A stretch of DNA of 64,000 nucleotides from Bacilli bacterium (lineage in GTDB: Bacteria > Bacillota_I > Bacilli_A > RF39 > UBA660): contig JAFQSD010000001.1 of NCBI GenBank assembly GCA_017409785.1, positions 124,001 to 188,000 on the forward strand, given 5' to 3'. Made by a program: the position numbers and the translations under genes. The notes beneath the pieces are model-generated. The model made no database searches. It was not told the origin of the DNA and was given only the letters and a program-made list of their open reading frames with translations. Each line of letters opens with the position of its first letter. Within the stretch, counting starts at the first letter, position 1. Shown one piece after another: positions 35,430 to 44,189 of the stretch.

Positions 35430-37011
35430 ACTAAGACAATTAAAATTAAATATTACTTCAGAACAAAATCTAAAAGAAAAAGTAGCTAAAGTATTAAATA
35501 TACCAGTCACTGATATTATAGATTTAACTATCATTAAAAAATCACTTGATGCTAGAAAAAAAGATAACTTATTCTATGTCTATGAAGTAGATGTAAAAAC
35601 AAACTTAGAAGATAAAATATTGAAATATAATAAATCACAAGATATCTTTATATCACCAAAAGAAGATTATATATTTCCAGTACAAGGTCCATATTTAAAA
35701 GATGGAAAAATAATTATTGTTGGAACAGGACCTGCTGGTTTATTCGCTGCTTATATTTTAGCAGAGCAGGGAATAAAACCAGTTATTATTGAAAGAGGAG
35801 AAAAAGTAGAAGACAGAATCACTACCATTGAACATTTCTGGGAGACCGGAATTTTAAATCCAAATTCAAATGTTCAATTTGGAGAAGGTGGAGCAGGAAC
35901 ATTTTCAGATGGAAAACTTAATACCTTAGTTAAAGACAAAATGTTTAGAGGTAAAAAAGTCTTCGAAATATTTGTAGAAAATGGTGCTCCACAAGAAATA
36001 ATGTATGAGAATAAACCACATATTGGAACAGACATTCTTCGTAAAGTCATTATCAATATACGTAATAAAATTATTTCTATGGGTGGTGAGTTTCACTACA
36101 ATACTTGTTTAACTAATATAAATATTGAAAATAATCAACTAAAGAGTATTGAAATAAATAATAGCCAAACAATACCTTGCAATCATTTAGTTTTAGCAAT
36201 TGGTCATAGTGCCAGAGATACCTTTGAAATGTTATATAACAAAAACATTGAAATGAGTGCTAAACCTTTTGCAGTAGGAGTAAGAATTGAACATCCTCAA
36301 GAAATGATTAATATAAGTCAATATGGTGAGAAGTTTCATAAACTTCTACCACCAGCTAGTTATAAGCTAACTTATACAACAAAAGATAATAGAGGAGTAT
36401 ACTCATTCTGTATGTGTCCTGGCGGATATGTTGTAAATGCATCTTCTGAAAATAATCGTTTAGTAGTAAATGGGATGAGTAATTATAAAAGAGACACTGC
36501 TAATGCTAATAGTGCTTTGGTAGTAACAGTAAGTCCAAAAGATTTTGGATCTCATCCGTTATCTGGAATAGCCTTTCAAAGAAAATTAGAAGAACAAGCA
36601 TATCTTTTGGGAAAAAGTCATATTCCTTTACAACTATATAAAGATTATAAAAGTAATAAAACCACAACATCTTTAGGAGATATAACTCCATCTATAAAGG
36701 GTACATATAGTTATTCAAACTTAAATGAATTATTTCCAAATTATATTAATGACTCATTACAAGAAGCTATTGAATACTTTGGTAAAAAGATAAATGGATA
36801 TAATCGTGATGATGCTATTCTATTAGGTGTAGAAAGTAGAACATCATCTCCAGTTCAAATAAAAAGAGATGAAGATGGATTATCAAGTATCAAAGGAATC
36901 TATCCATGTGGCGAAGGTGCTGGTTACGCTGGAGGTATTACAACAGCAGCAATGGATGGAATAAAAACAGCTGAAAATCTTGCTAAAATAATTAAAATAA
37001 AAAAAGACTAA
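35422..37011 (+). CDS. NAD(P)/FAD-dependent dehydrogenase (COG2509 type)
   Basis: About 529 residues. N-terminal ferredoxin-like or THUMP-like 80 residues, then the FAD motif IIVGTGPAGLFAAYILAEQG, the diagnostic SNVQFGEGGAGTFSDGKLNT, a CMCPGGYVVNASSE segment and the closing YPCGEGAGYAGGITTAAMDGIK FAD-binding end. It belongs to the uncharacterised FAD-dependent dehydrogenase group COG2509. The start ATG 35422 overlaps the stop of the preceding FAD oxidoreductase by 8 bp, suggesting that both act together. Confidence 0.88.
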   Translation: MIRLRQLKLNITSEQNLKEKVAKVLNIPVTDIIDLTIIKKSLDARKKDNLFYVYEVDVKTNLEDKILKYNKSQDIFISPKEDYIFPVQGPYLKDGKIIIVGTGPAGLFAAYILAEQGIKPVIIERGEKVEDRITTIEHFWETGILNPNSNVQFGEGGAGTFSDGKLNTLVKDKMFRGKKVFEIFVENGAPQEIMYENKPHIGTDILRKVIINIRNKIISMGGEFHYNTCLTNINIENNQLKSIEINNSQTIPCNHLVLAIGHSARDTFEMLYNKNIEMSAKPFAVGVRIEHPQEMINISQYGEKFHKLLPPASYKLTYTTKDNRGVYSFCMCPGGYVVNASSENNRLVVNGMSNYKRDTANANSALVVTVSPKDFGSHPLSGIAFQRKLEEQAYLLGKSHIPLQLYKDYKSNKTTTSLGDITPSIKGTYSYSNLNELFPNYINDSLQEAIEYFGKKINGYNRDDAILLGVESRTSSPVQIKRDEDGLSSIKGIYPCGEGAGYAGGITTAAMDGIKTAENLAKIIKIKKD

Positions 37012-37027
37012 TTGTTAGTCTTTTTTT
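37001..37027 (+). terminator. intrinsic terminator
   Basis: AAAAAGACTAA-TTG-TTAGTCTTTTT (37001-37025), including the stop codon of the FAD gene in the 5' arm. Confidence 0.9.
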
Positions 37028-37044
37028 ATTTGTCTTAGTATTGT

Positions 37045-37073
37045 TTGACAAAATCGAACAAATGTGGTATAAT
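37045..37073 (+). promoter_or_regulatory. consensus promoter of the GH25 lipoprotein gene
   Basis: TTGACA (37045-37050), 17-bp spacer ending in TGG, TATAAT (37068-37073): full consensus plus extended -10. Confidence 0.92.
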
Positions 37074-37100
37074 GTACACACTTAAGAGGGGGAGTATAAA

Positions 37101-38918
37101 ATGGGAAGTTTAAATATTAATTGGAAAAGAGTATTAGCTGGAGGATTAGCAGGACTAATTCCTTTTACGTTTGCCGGTTGTAGTCAGTCTAAAGAAGGAG
37201 AAATGGTTACAAACAGTATTGGTTATTCACACGTTAGAACGTTAGACCAAATGGGCCTAGATGAAGACCGTTTCGCAGTAATCGATATTGGTGACCACAA
37301 TACAGTTGGAACAACATTTCAACGAACTAAACTAAAAATGTTAAATGAAAAGGGTGTATGTCTAGGTGTTGTTATTTCAAGTGACTCCGAAGATGAAGCA
37401 GGAATCTATGATGACGTTGAATATGCCAAAAGTATTGTAAGAGATTATGAAGTAAAATTCCCAGTTTATTTAAATATTGATGATATTATTACTAACGACA
37501 ATCTTAATAATGAAATGAAAACTAAACTAATTAAAAACTTCTTAGAAAAATGTGCTGCCAACAATATTTATGTTGGATTACATGGTACAGACACAAACCT
37601 TTGTCGTGTAAAAGAATATTGTAAGATAACAGGATTCGATGCCTTAGTTGTAAAAGAAAAAGATGAAATTACATATGATGGACCATATACAATATATCAA
37701 GATTTAGATGGTACATTATATTCTTCATTAGACTTAGAACAAGTAATTTTAGGTAAAGGATTAAATGATGCCGAAAGTTTCGCTAATGATGGATCGTATA
37801 CAATTTCTAGTGAAGATGAATTAACTGATGCAGCTTTACGTTGCGGTATGAGCGTAAGTGAACTTTTAGAGTTCAATGGACTAAGAAAAAAAGATATTGT
37901 TGAAGGTACAGTTTTAAGAATTCCATCTCAAATTAATACAACAGTTCCTCAAGGAGAAGAAACATATAAAGAATTAGGAAAACCATCAGTTGGTTGTGAT
38001 ATGTCATATGCTCAAGGAACAGATGTAGAATGGGATAAAATGGGAGACTACTTTGACTTCATTATCCTAAGAAGTAATATTGGATTAACAGAAGATGATT
38101 GTTTCGCAACAAATGCCCAACAAGCAGCACTAGCAGATGTTCCAGTAGGGGCATATTGTTTCAATGCATATAGTTCGGATGATTTTGAATCACATGAAGA
38201 TTTTATTAAAAAGCAACAACAACAAGCTGACTATACTATATCAGTATTAAAAAATAAAAAAATTGAATACCCAGTATACCTAGATATTGAAGGTTTAGTA
38301 GATCAAACTACATATAAGAAAGAAGATGTACAATCTATGTTAGATATTTGGGTAGACACAATGACTAAGTCAGGATATCTTCCAGGATTATATTGTAATA
38401 ATTCAACATTTAGATATTTATCTAATTGTGTAGATTATGATCTAGCTGAAAAACTTGAAGTGTGGATTGCTGGTGGTCCTCAATACTCATCTACAGAAGG
38501 AAATTGTAATGAACATGACCACATTTCATTAAGTGAAATTAAAGGTGTATCAGAAGAAGATAGAGAAAAAACAAATGCTACTATGTTCCAACGTACAAAT
38601 ATCGGAAGAGTAACTGACTCCGAAGGAAATGTAATTGCTGGAGATAGTAGAAACCACTTAGATATTAACTTATGTTTCGTTGATTACACAGATAAAGAAG
38701 CACTTGAACAAGCAGAAGAAGATGCTAAGTTTGCTATTAAAGAATTTAATAGAGTAGACTGGGCTGGTATTGGAATTAATGGTGCTACAGCAATAGCATC
38801 AATCGCCGCTATTGCTGGTGGTGTAATGCTAGCAATTAAGAAATCAAAAGAACACACAAGTATTAAAGTTAAACCAAAGAAAACACAAAAAGTAAAAGTT
38901 AAAGTAAAGCAAAAATAA
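37101..38918 (+). CDS. lipoprotein with two GH25-like domains, LysM and C-terminal membrane segment
   Basis: 605 residues. N-terminal export signal with lipobox FAGC (Cys near 27). A first GH25-like barrel (about 40-215) has lost the typical acidic DxE centre: it reads YLNIDDI. A LysM module (about 232-275, TISSEDELTDAALRCGMSVSELLEFNGL) follows. A second GH25 domain (about 297-545) starts GCDMSYAQG and keeps the DIEG catalytic strand (VYLDIEGLV). A membrane segment (about 558-578) and a Lys-rich tail close the protein. It likely cleaves peptidoglycan glycan strands (lysozyme type) at the membrane-wall interface. Having both a lipobox and a C-terminal membrane segment is unusual. Ribosome binding site AGAGGGGGAG. 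Confidence 0.85.
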   Translation: MGSLNINWKRVLAGGLAGLIPFTFAGCSQSKEGEMVTNSIGYSHVRTLDQMGLDEDRFAVIDIGDHNTVGTTFQRTKLKMLNEKGVCLGVVISSDSEDEAGIYDDVEYAKSIVRDYEVKFPVYLNIDDIITNDNLNNEMKTKLIKNFLEKCAANNIYVGLHGTDTNLCRVKEYCKITGFDALVVKEKDEITYDGPYTIYQDLDGTLYSSLDLEQVILGKGLNDAESFANDGSYTISSEDELTDAALRCGMSVSELLEFNGLRKKDIVEGTVLRIPSQINTTVPQGEETYKELGKPSVGCDMSYAQGTDVEWDKMGDYFDFIILRSNIGLTEDDCFATNAQQAALADVPVGAYCFNAYSSDDFESHEDFIKKQQQQADYTISVLKNKKIEYPVYLDIEGLVDQTTYKKEDVQSMLDIWVDTMTKSGYLPGLYCNNSTFRYLSNCVDYDLAEKLEVWIAGGPQYSSTEGNCNEHDHISLSEIKGVSEEDREKTNATMFQRTNIGRVTDSEGNVIAGDSRNHLDINLCFVDYTDKEALEQAEEDAKFAIKEFNRVDWAGIGINGATAIASIAAIAGGVMLAIKKSKEHTSIKVKPKKTQKVKVKVKQK

Positions 38919-38921
38919 TAA

Positions 38922-38949
38922 AAGAACTATTCGAAAGAATAGTTTTTTT
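38922..38949 (+). terminator. intrinsic terminator
   Basis: AGAACTATTC-GAAA-GAATAGTTTT (about 38923-38946, one G-U pair) followed by T tract. Confidence 0.85.
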
Positions 38950-38978
38950 GATATAATATTATAAGAAAGAGGTGAACT

Positions 38979-39911
38979 ATGGAATTAGTAAAAGACATAT
39001 ACGAAGCAAACTGCATTACCCATAGTGGAACAATGCACACTGATGATATATTTTCAACAGCTTTCTTAGATTTATATTTAGGAAATATTAAAGTTTTTAG
39101 AACAACAGATATCCCAGCTGATATAAGTGAGGATGTTATTGTTTATGACATTGGTCGTGGCAAATTTGATCACCACCAAGAAGATGCCTTAAAAAGAGAT
39201 ACAGGCATAACTTATTGCGGCTTCGGATTACTATGGAAAGAGTTTGGTCGTGATTTTCTAACAAAAAGAGGTATTGATAATGTAGAAGATGTTTTCAATA
39301 CATTTGATAAAGATTTAATAGAAGCAATTGATGCTGACGACAATGGAGTATTCCCTAAAATAGAAGCATCATATAAAGTAAAAACATTAAGTGAAGTATT
39401 TAAACTATTTAATCCAGGATATAAAAGTGGTCAAAAAGAAAGCGACCAGTTTAAAAAAGCAGTAACTTTTGCCAAAGTAATTATTGAAGAAGAATTAGTA
39501 AGTGTTATTGGAAAAGTAATTGCTAAAGAGCAAGTATTAAAAGCCCTAGAGAAAAAAGAAAACCATACTTTATATTTAGATGAATATATGCCATATGAAC
39601 AAACTGTTCTTACAACAGAATCTGCAGCAGATGTATATTTCGCAGTATATCCATCAAATAGAGGAGGTTACGGAATAAAAACAATTCCTATCTCACAAGA
39701 AGATCACACAAAAAGATTAGATTTTCCAGCAAGTTGGGCGGGCTTAGTTGATGAAGAACTAGAAAATGTATCGGGTATAAAAGGATTAAGATTTTGTCAT
39801 TCAACTAGATTCTTAGCAACATGTGATACTTTAGAAACAGCCAAACTTGTCATTGAAAAAACACTAAATGAGTCAAATGACTGTCTAGAAGCAGAAAATA
39901 TACTTGATTAA
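38979..39911 (+). CDS. MYG1 family (UPF0160) metal-dependent hydrolase
   Basis: 310 residues. N-terminal THSGTMHTDDIFSTAFLDLYLG and DVIVYDIGRGKFDHHQEDAL carry the His/Asp metal-binding set of the MYG1 family, related to DHH phosphoesterases. CGFGLLWKEFG and the C-terminal ASWAGLVDEELENVSGIKGLRFCHSTRFLATCDTLE are further family signatures. In eukaryotes MYG1 is a 3'-5' RNA exonuclease; the bacterial role is not known. Ribosome binding site AGAGGTGA. Followed by a gap without a terminator I can support, so read-through into the next gene is possible. Confidence 0.88.
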   Translation: MELVKDIYEANCITHSGTMHTDDIFSTAFLDLYLGNIKVFRTTDIPADISEDVIVYDIGRGKFDHHQEDALKRDTGITYCGFGLLWKEFGRDFLTKRGIDNVEDVFNTFDKDLIEAIDADDNGVFPKIEASYKVKTLSEVFKLFNPGYKSGQKESDQFKKAVTFAKVIIEEELVSVIGKVIAKEQVLKALEKKENHTLYLDEYMPYEQTVLTTESAADVYFAVYPSNRGGYGIKTIPISQEDHTKRLDFPASWAGLVDEELENVSGIKGLRFCHSTRFLATCDTLETAKLVIEKTLNESNDCLEAENILD

Positions 39912-39986
39912 AAATCTTAAAAAATATATAATTTAGTACGTAAGCAAAAAGACTATCAAACTTGATAAAATAGAAGAGGTGTATTA

Positions 39987-40568
39987 ATGTACTACAAAAA
40001 CCTATATAGAAAAGAAATGATTAAGAATATAGTTATTGGTGGAATAATCCTATTTATTGCTGTATTCTCAACATATCATATATATTATTCATTTAATGAT
40101 ACAAAAGAAATTGATTATAGTTCTACATCATTAGATGTCACATTTCATGAAGAAACTGGAGAGGAATTAAATATCACAAAAATAACTCCATTACGTGATA
40201 ATGTGGCTTTATCATCTGCTGATAGCCACACAATCACAATAACTAATAACTTAACTGAAGAAGTTAATTATAAAATAAAGATTGTTGATAATATAGAAAA
40301 GATTGAAGAACAAGATTGTAAAGGAATCACAATCCCACGCGAAGAAATCAGAGTTTCAATTAAAGCACCAGGTAAAAAAGTAAAAATATATAGCTTATCA
40401 GAAATTGAAGATGGTGTTTTACTATCACACAAAGCAAAAGCCTTAGAAGAAACAAAATATACAATAAGACTTTGGGTAAAAGATGAAACAAATATTAATG
40501 GAACAGATTACCATTATCATGGGTTAATTCAAGTAGTTGAAAATGATACAACACTAGCTGTTAAATAG
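39987..40568 (+). CDS. membrane-anchored extracellular protein, unknown function
   Basis: 193 residues. One N-terminal membrane segment (about 14-33: NIVIGGIILFIAVFSTYHIYY) followed by an extracellular beta-sandwich-like region containing SSTSLDVTFHEETGEELNITKITPLRDNVALSSADSHTITITNNLTEEVNYKIKIVDN, which resembles Ig-like or camelysin-like surface modules. No catalytic motif. It sits 14 bp ahead of the DUF177-rpmF operon with no terminator between, so it may be co-transcribed with ribosomal genes. Ribosome binding site AGAGGTG. Confidence 0.65.
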   Translation: MYYKNLYRKEMIKNIVIGGIILFIAVFSTYHIYYSFNDTKEIDYSSTSLDVTFHEETGEELNITKITPLRDNVALSSADSHTITITNNLTEEVNYKIKIVDNIEKIEEQDCKGITIPREEIRVSIKAPGKKVKIYSLSEIEDGVLLSHKAKALEETKYTIRLWVKDETNINGTDYHYHGLIQVVENDTTLAVK

Positions 40569-40582
40569 AAAAGAGGAATCTT

Positions 40583-41062
40583 ATGGATATAGATTTAAGT
40601 TTATTACATAGTGGTACAGTACCAGAAGTAGATATAACAAATACATATACGCTTACAAAAGAGTATTATGAAAATACTGGAGTACTAGAATTAAAAGACA
40701 TAAAAGTAGAAGGAAAGATATATCGTGGAGCCGCAGAAGATGATATTGATGATTTTCAAGACTATGTTAATTGTAAAATATCAGGAACTATGATTATTGA
40801 GGATTCTATTTCTTTAGACCCTGTAGAGTATCCATTTTCGACAGAATATGATGATATTCTTGAAGAAAATTGCAAAAAAAATGAAAATACACTTGATATA
40901 TTTCAGTTTTTGTGGGAGAATATTGTACTAGAGATCCCCTTACAGTTTACTAAGGTTAAAGATCTCAGTAAATTTCATGGGGATGGATGGAAACTGATTA
41001 GAGAAGATGAATTAACTGCTTCTAACAATCCATTTAGTGATTTATTAAAAGATTTTAAATAA
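40583..41062 (+). CDS. yceD: DUF177 protein, YceD family, probable 23S rRNA accumulation factor
   Basis: 159 residues. The family pattern is visible: N-terminal [24 protein letters not shown], central VEGKIYR, the strand [26 protein letters not shown], and an acidic C-terminal part. Its position directly before the L32 gene is the classical genomic context of YceD/DUF177, a factor needed for large-subunit rRNA accumulation. Two Cys (VNC..., EENC) stand where some members have a zinc-binding set, but only partly. Ribosome binding site AGAGGAA. Confidence 0.85.
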   Translation: MDIDLSLLHSGTVPEVDITNTYTLTKEYYENTGVLELKDIKVEGKIYRGAAEDDIDDFQDYVNCKISGTMIIEDSISLDPVEYPFSTEYDDILEENCKKNENTLDIFQFLWENIVLEIPLQFTKVKDLSKFHGDGWKLIREDELTASNNPFSDLLKDFK

Positions 41063-41076
41063 AGAGGAGTGATAAT

Positions 41077-41286
41077 ATGATGAGATTAGACATTCAAATG
41101 TTCGCTGTTCCTTTCCGTAAAGTTTCAAAAACAAGAAAGAGAATGAGAAGAAGTCACAATGCTATGGAAGTTCCTGGTATGGCAAAATGTCCAAGTTGTG
41201 GTGAAATGATTAAACCACATAGAGTTTGTCCAAAATGTGGAAACTATAAAGGAAATAAAGTAGTAGAAGTAAAAGATGCTGAATAA
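41077..41286 (+). CDS. rpmF: 50S ribosomal protein L32 with N-terminal extension
   Basis: 69 residues. The core [50 protein letters not shown] is ordinary zinc-binding (C4) L32. Most L32 proteins begin M-AVP; here eight residues, MMRLDIQMF, precede AVP. The motif LDIQMFA parallels LDIQLFA of the L27 in this window, whose leader is removed by Prp in relatives. The AAAGAGGAGTGA ribosome binding site (41061-41072) is correctly spaced for ATG 41077 and no ribosome binding site precedes the internal ATG at 41098, so the extension should be translated. Located after DUF177. Regulation: shares the operon with it. Confidence 0.93.
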   Translation: MMRLDIQMFAVPFRKVSKTRKRMRRSHNAMEVPGMAKCPSCGEMIKPHRVCPKCGNYKGNKVVEVKDAE

Positions 41287-41299
41287 GCATCTTTTTTTT
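41271..41299 (+). terminator. intrinsic terminator after rpmF
   Basis: AAAAGATGCT-GAATA-AGCATCTTTT (41271-41295) plus T. The rpmF stop codon begins in the loop. Confidence 0.9.
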
Positions 41300-41303
41300 G
41301 TTC

Positions 41304-41332
41304 TAGACAAAAAAACACTATAATGATAAACT
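41304..41332 (+). promoter_or_regulatory. promoter of pseudopilin cassette 1
   Basis: TAGACA (41304-41309), 17-bp spacer ending TGA, TAAACT (41327-41332). The same layout is conserved before cassette 2, including GACAA and ATGATAAA. Confidence 0.6.
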
Positions 41333-41362
41333 TTATGTATAGTATAAAGATAGGTGAGTAAA

Positions 41363-43573
41363 ATGAAGGTGTTTAAGAACAAAAAAGGGTTTACTTTAGT
41401 TGAATTACTTGTAGCAATCTCTATTATGGGAATTATTATGGTAATTGCCTTGCCACAAATAAGTAATATCCAACAAAGTAATAAAAAGACAAAATATAAA
41501 AAATATGCAGAGTCAATGCTATCAAGTGCTAAACTATATACTGATTCTTATACGGAAGATATGTTTGGAAACAATACAAGTGGATGTGTTGATGTCTTAT
41601 ATGCAGATTTAAAAGACAAGGATTTATTAAAAGACATTAAAGTAGATGGCTCAACTTGTTCATCAGAAGATACTTTTGTTAGAATAAGAAAAGCTAACGA
41701 CCATTATTTTTATGATACATCTATATATTGTACAGATAAAAACAGAAAAGTTGTATATGATGAACGTTTAACACGCGGAGCATGCGAGGGCGAAGGACCA
41801 GATGTAGAGGGTCCAAAAATTAAAATCACTCCAAATTCTAAAGGTTGGACAAAAGGAACTGACGAAAAAATAACAATCAAGATTTGGGATGAATATGGAA
41901 TGTTGGAAAATGCTAAAGTTCGTCTAACTTGGACAAAAGATGGAGTTGCTTATGGCACACCAACAGAAGTAAGTTTTAAAAATAAAAGATATGATGGGGA
42001 AAGTGAAGAAAATGCTATAAAGCATGAAATAACTGTTCCCCAAAATGAAACTGGAATATTTGTTTTAACAGTATCGCCAGTTGACGTAAGAGATTCTCTT
42101 GGTAATTACATCCTAACGAACGTAGTATCAGGAGAATATAAATTAGATAATCAAAAACCTATAATAACCGGACATACGAATGATAGTGATAGTGTATGGG
42201 TAAACAGAGATGTTAAAATAACAGCTCAAGCCGACGATTATTCTCGTTCGGGAATAAAGCAAATATATTATTACTATACAGAAACAGATAAAAAGACTGA
42301 TTGGGATACTCAGAGTCCTAAGTCATCAGTTGTAGGAACATGGACAGCTGAAAGAAATCAAGAAGTATTTGTAATTGCTAAAGATTATGCTAATAATTAC
42401 TCTGATCCAGTATCAGTAGGTTATGTAAAAATTGATAAGACAAAGCCAGAGGTATCTAATGTAACAAATACCAAAAAAAATACTTGGACAAATGGAAATG
42501 TAGCAATTACTGCAACTGCAGCAGACAAGGGAAGTATAAAATCTGGAATAGATGCATCTTATTACTACTACACAGAAACAGATAAAAAAACTGATTGGGA
42601 TTCTGATAGTACAGCTACATCTATAAAAGGAACATGGTCAGCTGAAAGAAATCAAGAAGTATTTATAATTACTAAAGATAAAGCGGGAAATTATTCTGAC
42701 CCAGTATCAGCGGGAAAAGTAATGATTGATAAAACAGAACCGGTTGTAACGGGAATAAGTAATCCAAAAAATGGAGTAAAAACAATTGCTGGATTACAAG
42801 TAACTCTATCAGGTGAAGAAAGAGGAACAACCGTATCTGGTATATCAAAATGGCAATACAAAGAAGGAAGCGGATCATGGACAGACATTGCTAACTCTGG
42901 TTATTCGCCATATGTTGATACATTTACACAAATAAGAGCTGCAACAACATTCTCATATAGAATTTGTGACGTAGCAGGGAACTGTTCTGATTCGCAAGAC
43001 ACAGTAGTTGAAATTGTAGAACCTTGTTCTTCAACAACCGCAGTTAATTGTGGTGCTTGGGCCTGGTCAGACTGTACAGCAACCTGTGGCGGTGGAACAC
43101 AATATGAATCTCGAACATGTAGCTTAGCTTCAGCATATGATGAATCAATTTCTTGTCCAGGAACAACAACCCAAACTCGAAATGAAGGATATTCATGTAA
43201 TGCACATGATTGTTGTGGATGGACATGGACTGACTGGGGTGAATGGGGTGGTTGTGATGCCACTTGCGGCTGGGGTAACCGATATAAATATGGAACAAAG
43301 TATAGCCACTATAATAATCAAGATTGTGGAAGCGATTCAACATATGAAGCTTGTGATGCAGGTTCTTGTGAACCACCACCACATGAACATGATTGGAATT
43401 GCCGAGACACACAAAGTCCATATGGGGTAAGTTTTAAATGGGATTGTACCGCAGGACATAAAGATCATACATCTGCATTCGGTATTGTGTGCTGTACATG
43501 TGGAGCTGCAAAAACATTTAGTGCAACATTATGGTGTCCGGACAATTATACTCCACCGGTATTTGGCGGGTAA
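41363..43573 (+). CDS. type IV prepilin-like protein with Ig-like and thrombospondin type 1-like modules
   Basis: 736 residues. Prepilin leader KNKKG followed by FTLVELLVAISIMGIIMVIALPQI, with the Glu at +5 needed for pilin assembly and methylation. Then a pilin-like stem (to about 130), two or three Ig-like domains with YYYYTETDKKTDWD repeats, and from about residue 562 two Cys-rich modules. The first, WAWSDCTATCGGGTQYESRTC, fits the thrombospondin type 1 consensus WSxCxxxCGxGxxxRxRxC; the second is CGWTWTDWGEWGGCDATCGWGNRYK. The C-terminal Cys/His-rich part ends CCTCG...LWCPDNY. Expected to be an extracellular tip or adhesin component of a pilus-like fibre. No pilus motor or prepilin peptidase gene is in the window. 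Start is ATG 41363 after TAGGTGA, not the GTG inside it. Next gene starts 11 nt downstream. Confidence 0.85.
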   Translation: MKVFKNKKGFTLVELLVAISIMGIIMVIALPQISNIQQSNKKTKYKKYAESMLSSAKLYTDSYTEDMFGNNTSGCVDVLYADLKDKDLLKDIKVDGSTCSSEDTFVRIRKANDHYFYDTSIYCTDKNRKVVYDERLTRGACEGEGPDVEGPKIKITPNSKGWTKGTDEKITIKIWDEYGMLENAKVRLTWTKDGVAYGTPTEVSFKNKRYDGESEENAIKHEITVPQNETGIFVLTVSPVDVRDSLGNYILTNVVSGEYKLDNQKPIITGHTNDSDSVWVNRDVKITAQADDYSRSGIKQIYYYYTETDKKTDWDTQSPKSSVVGTWTAERNQEVFVIAKDYANNYSDPVSVGYVKIDKTKPEVSNVTNTKKNTWTNGNVAITATAADKGSIKSGIDASYYYYTETDKKTDWDSDSTATSIKGTWSAERNQEVFIITKDKAGNYSDPVSAGKVMIDKTEPVVTGISNPKNGVKTIAGLQVTLSGEERGTTVSGISKWQYKEGSGSWTDIANSGYSPYVDTFTQIRAATTFSYRICDVAGNCSDSQDTVVEIVEPCSSTTAVNCGAWAWSDCTATCGGGTQYESRTCSLASAYDESISCPGTTTQTRNEGYSCNAHDCCGWTWTDWGEWGGCDATCGWGNRYKYGTKYSHYNNQDCGSDSTYEACDAGSCEPPPHEHDWNCRDTQSPYGVSFKWDCTAGHKDHTSAFGIVCCTCGAAKTFSATLWCPDNYTPPVFGG

Positions 43574-43584
43574 TAGGAGGATAT

Positions 43585-44088
43585 ATGAAAGTAAAAAAAT
43601 TAATAATATTTTTAATAGTCATCTCCATATCATTAATTGGGATAGGAACAGTATATTCGGTTTATACAAAAGAACCAACAGAAAAAAAACAAATAGATGA
43701 AGAAGAAAAGTCAGATAAACCAACTGAGCCGAATGATCCTGAAAACCATAAAATAACAGAACTAAAAAGTGTTATAACTCCGGATAAAAAATTAAGATTA
43801 GGAACAACCAGAGTTTATGAATATGAAGGACTAACGGGAATGATGCTAAATATCGTTCCATTAGAAGACTTTGCAAATATCTATTTAAAAATAACAATGC
43901 AATTAGCAAAGTCAAAAGAAGATGTAGTTATTCACTTAGAAAACCTTCAAAAAGGAATCCAAGTAGAACGTGAAATTCAAACTCTAAATGATTGGTCTAC
44001 GCTAAAATCTTGGTCTATAGAAATTATTCCAGAAGAAGAAGCAAAAAAAATATGGGATAGTCAAAGTAAAGAAAAGTCAACTGAATAA
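43585..44088 (+). CDS. small membrane-anchored partner of pseudopilin 1
   Basis: 167 residues. One N-terminal membrane segment (about 4-25: KLIIFLIVISISLIGIGTVYSVY), a Glu/Lys/Pro-rich linker (30-55) and an extracellular beta-rich domain (RVYEYEGLTGMMLNIVPLEDFANIYLKITMQL). No known family. It overlaps no gene but starts 11 nt after the pseudopilin stop behind a strong TAGGAGG site, so it is co-translated. The same arrangement recurs in the second cassette, suggesting a structural or tethering role for the pair. Confidence 0.72.
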   Translation: MKVKKLIIFLIVISISLIGIGTVYSVYTKEPTEKKQIDEEEKSDKPTEPNDPENHKITELKSVITPDKKLRLGTTRVYEYEGLTGMMLNIVPLEDFANIYLKITMQLAKSKEDVVIHLENLQKGIQVEREIQTLNDWSTLKSWSIEIIPEEEAKKIWDSQSKEKSTE

Positions 44089-44098
44089 GTTGACTTTT
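44072..44098 (+). terminator. intrinsic terminator of cassette 1
   Basis: AAAAGTCAACT-GAATA-AGTTGACTTTT (44072-44098). The stop codon TAA begins in the loop. Confidence 0.88.
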
Positions 44099-44129
44099 AT
44101 CTTTAATAAAAATAATTTAATTTGTATTA

Positions 44130-44158
44130 TGGACAATAAAATCATAAAATGATAAAAT
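44130..44158 (+). promoter_or_regulatory. promoter of pseudopilin cassette 2
   Basis: TGGACA (44130-44135), 17-bp spacer ending TGA, TAAAAT (44153-44158); similar to the promoter of cassette 1. Confidence 0.6.
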
Positions 44159-44189
44159 TAAATAGTATAGAAAAAAGATAGGTGATATA

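Noticed and set aside
42691-43430. Several open reading frames on both strands inside the first TSP1-bearing pseudopilin gene
   Set aside because: They are shadows of the codon pattern of the 41363 gene, have no ribosome binding site and odd composition (runs of His/Met/Leu).
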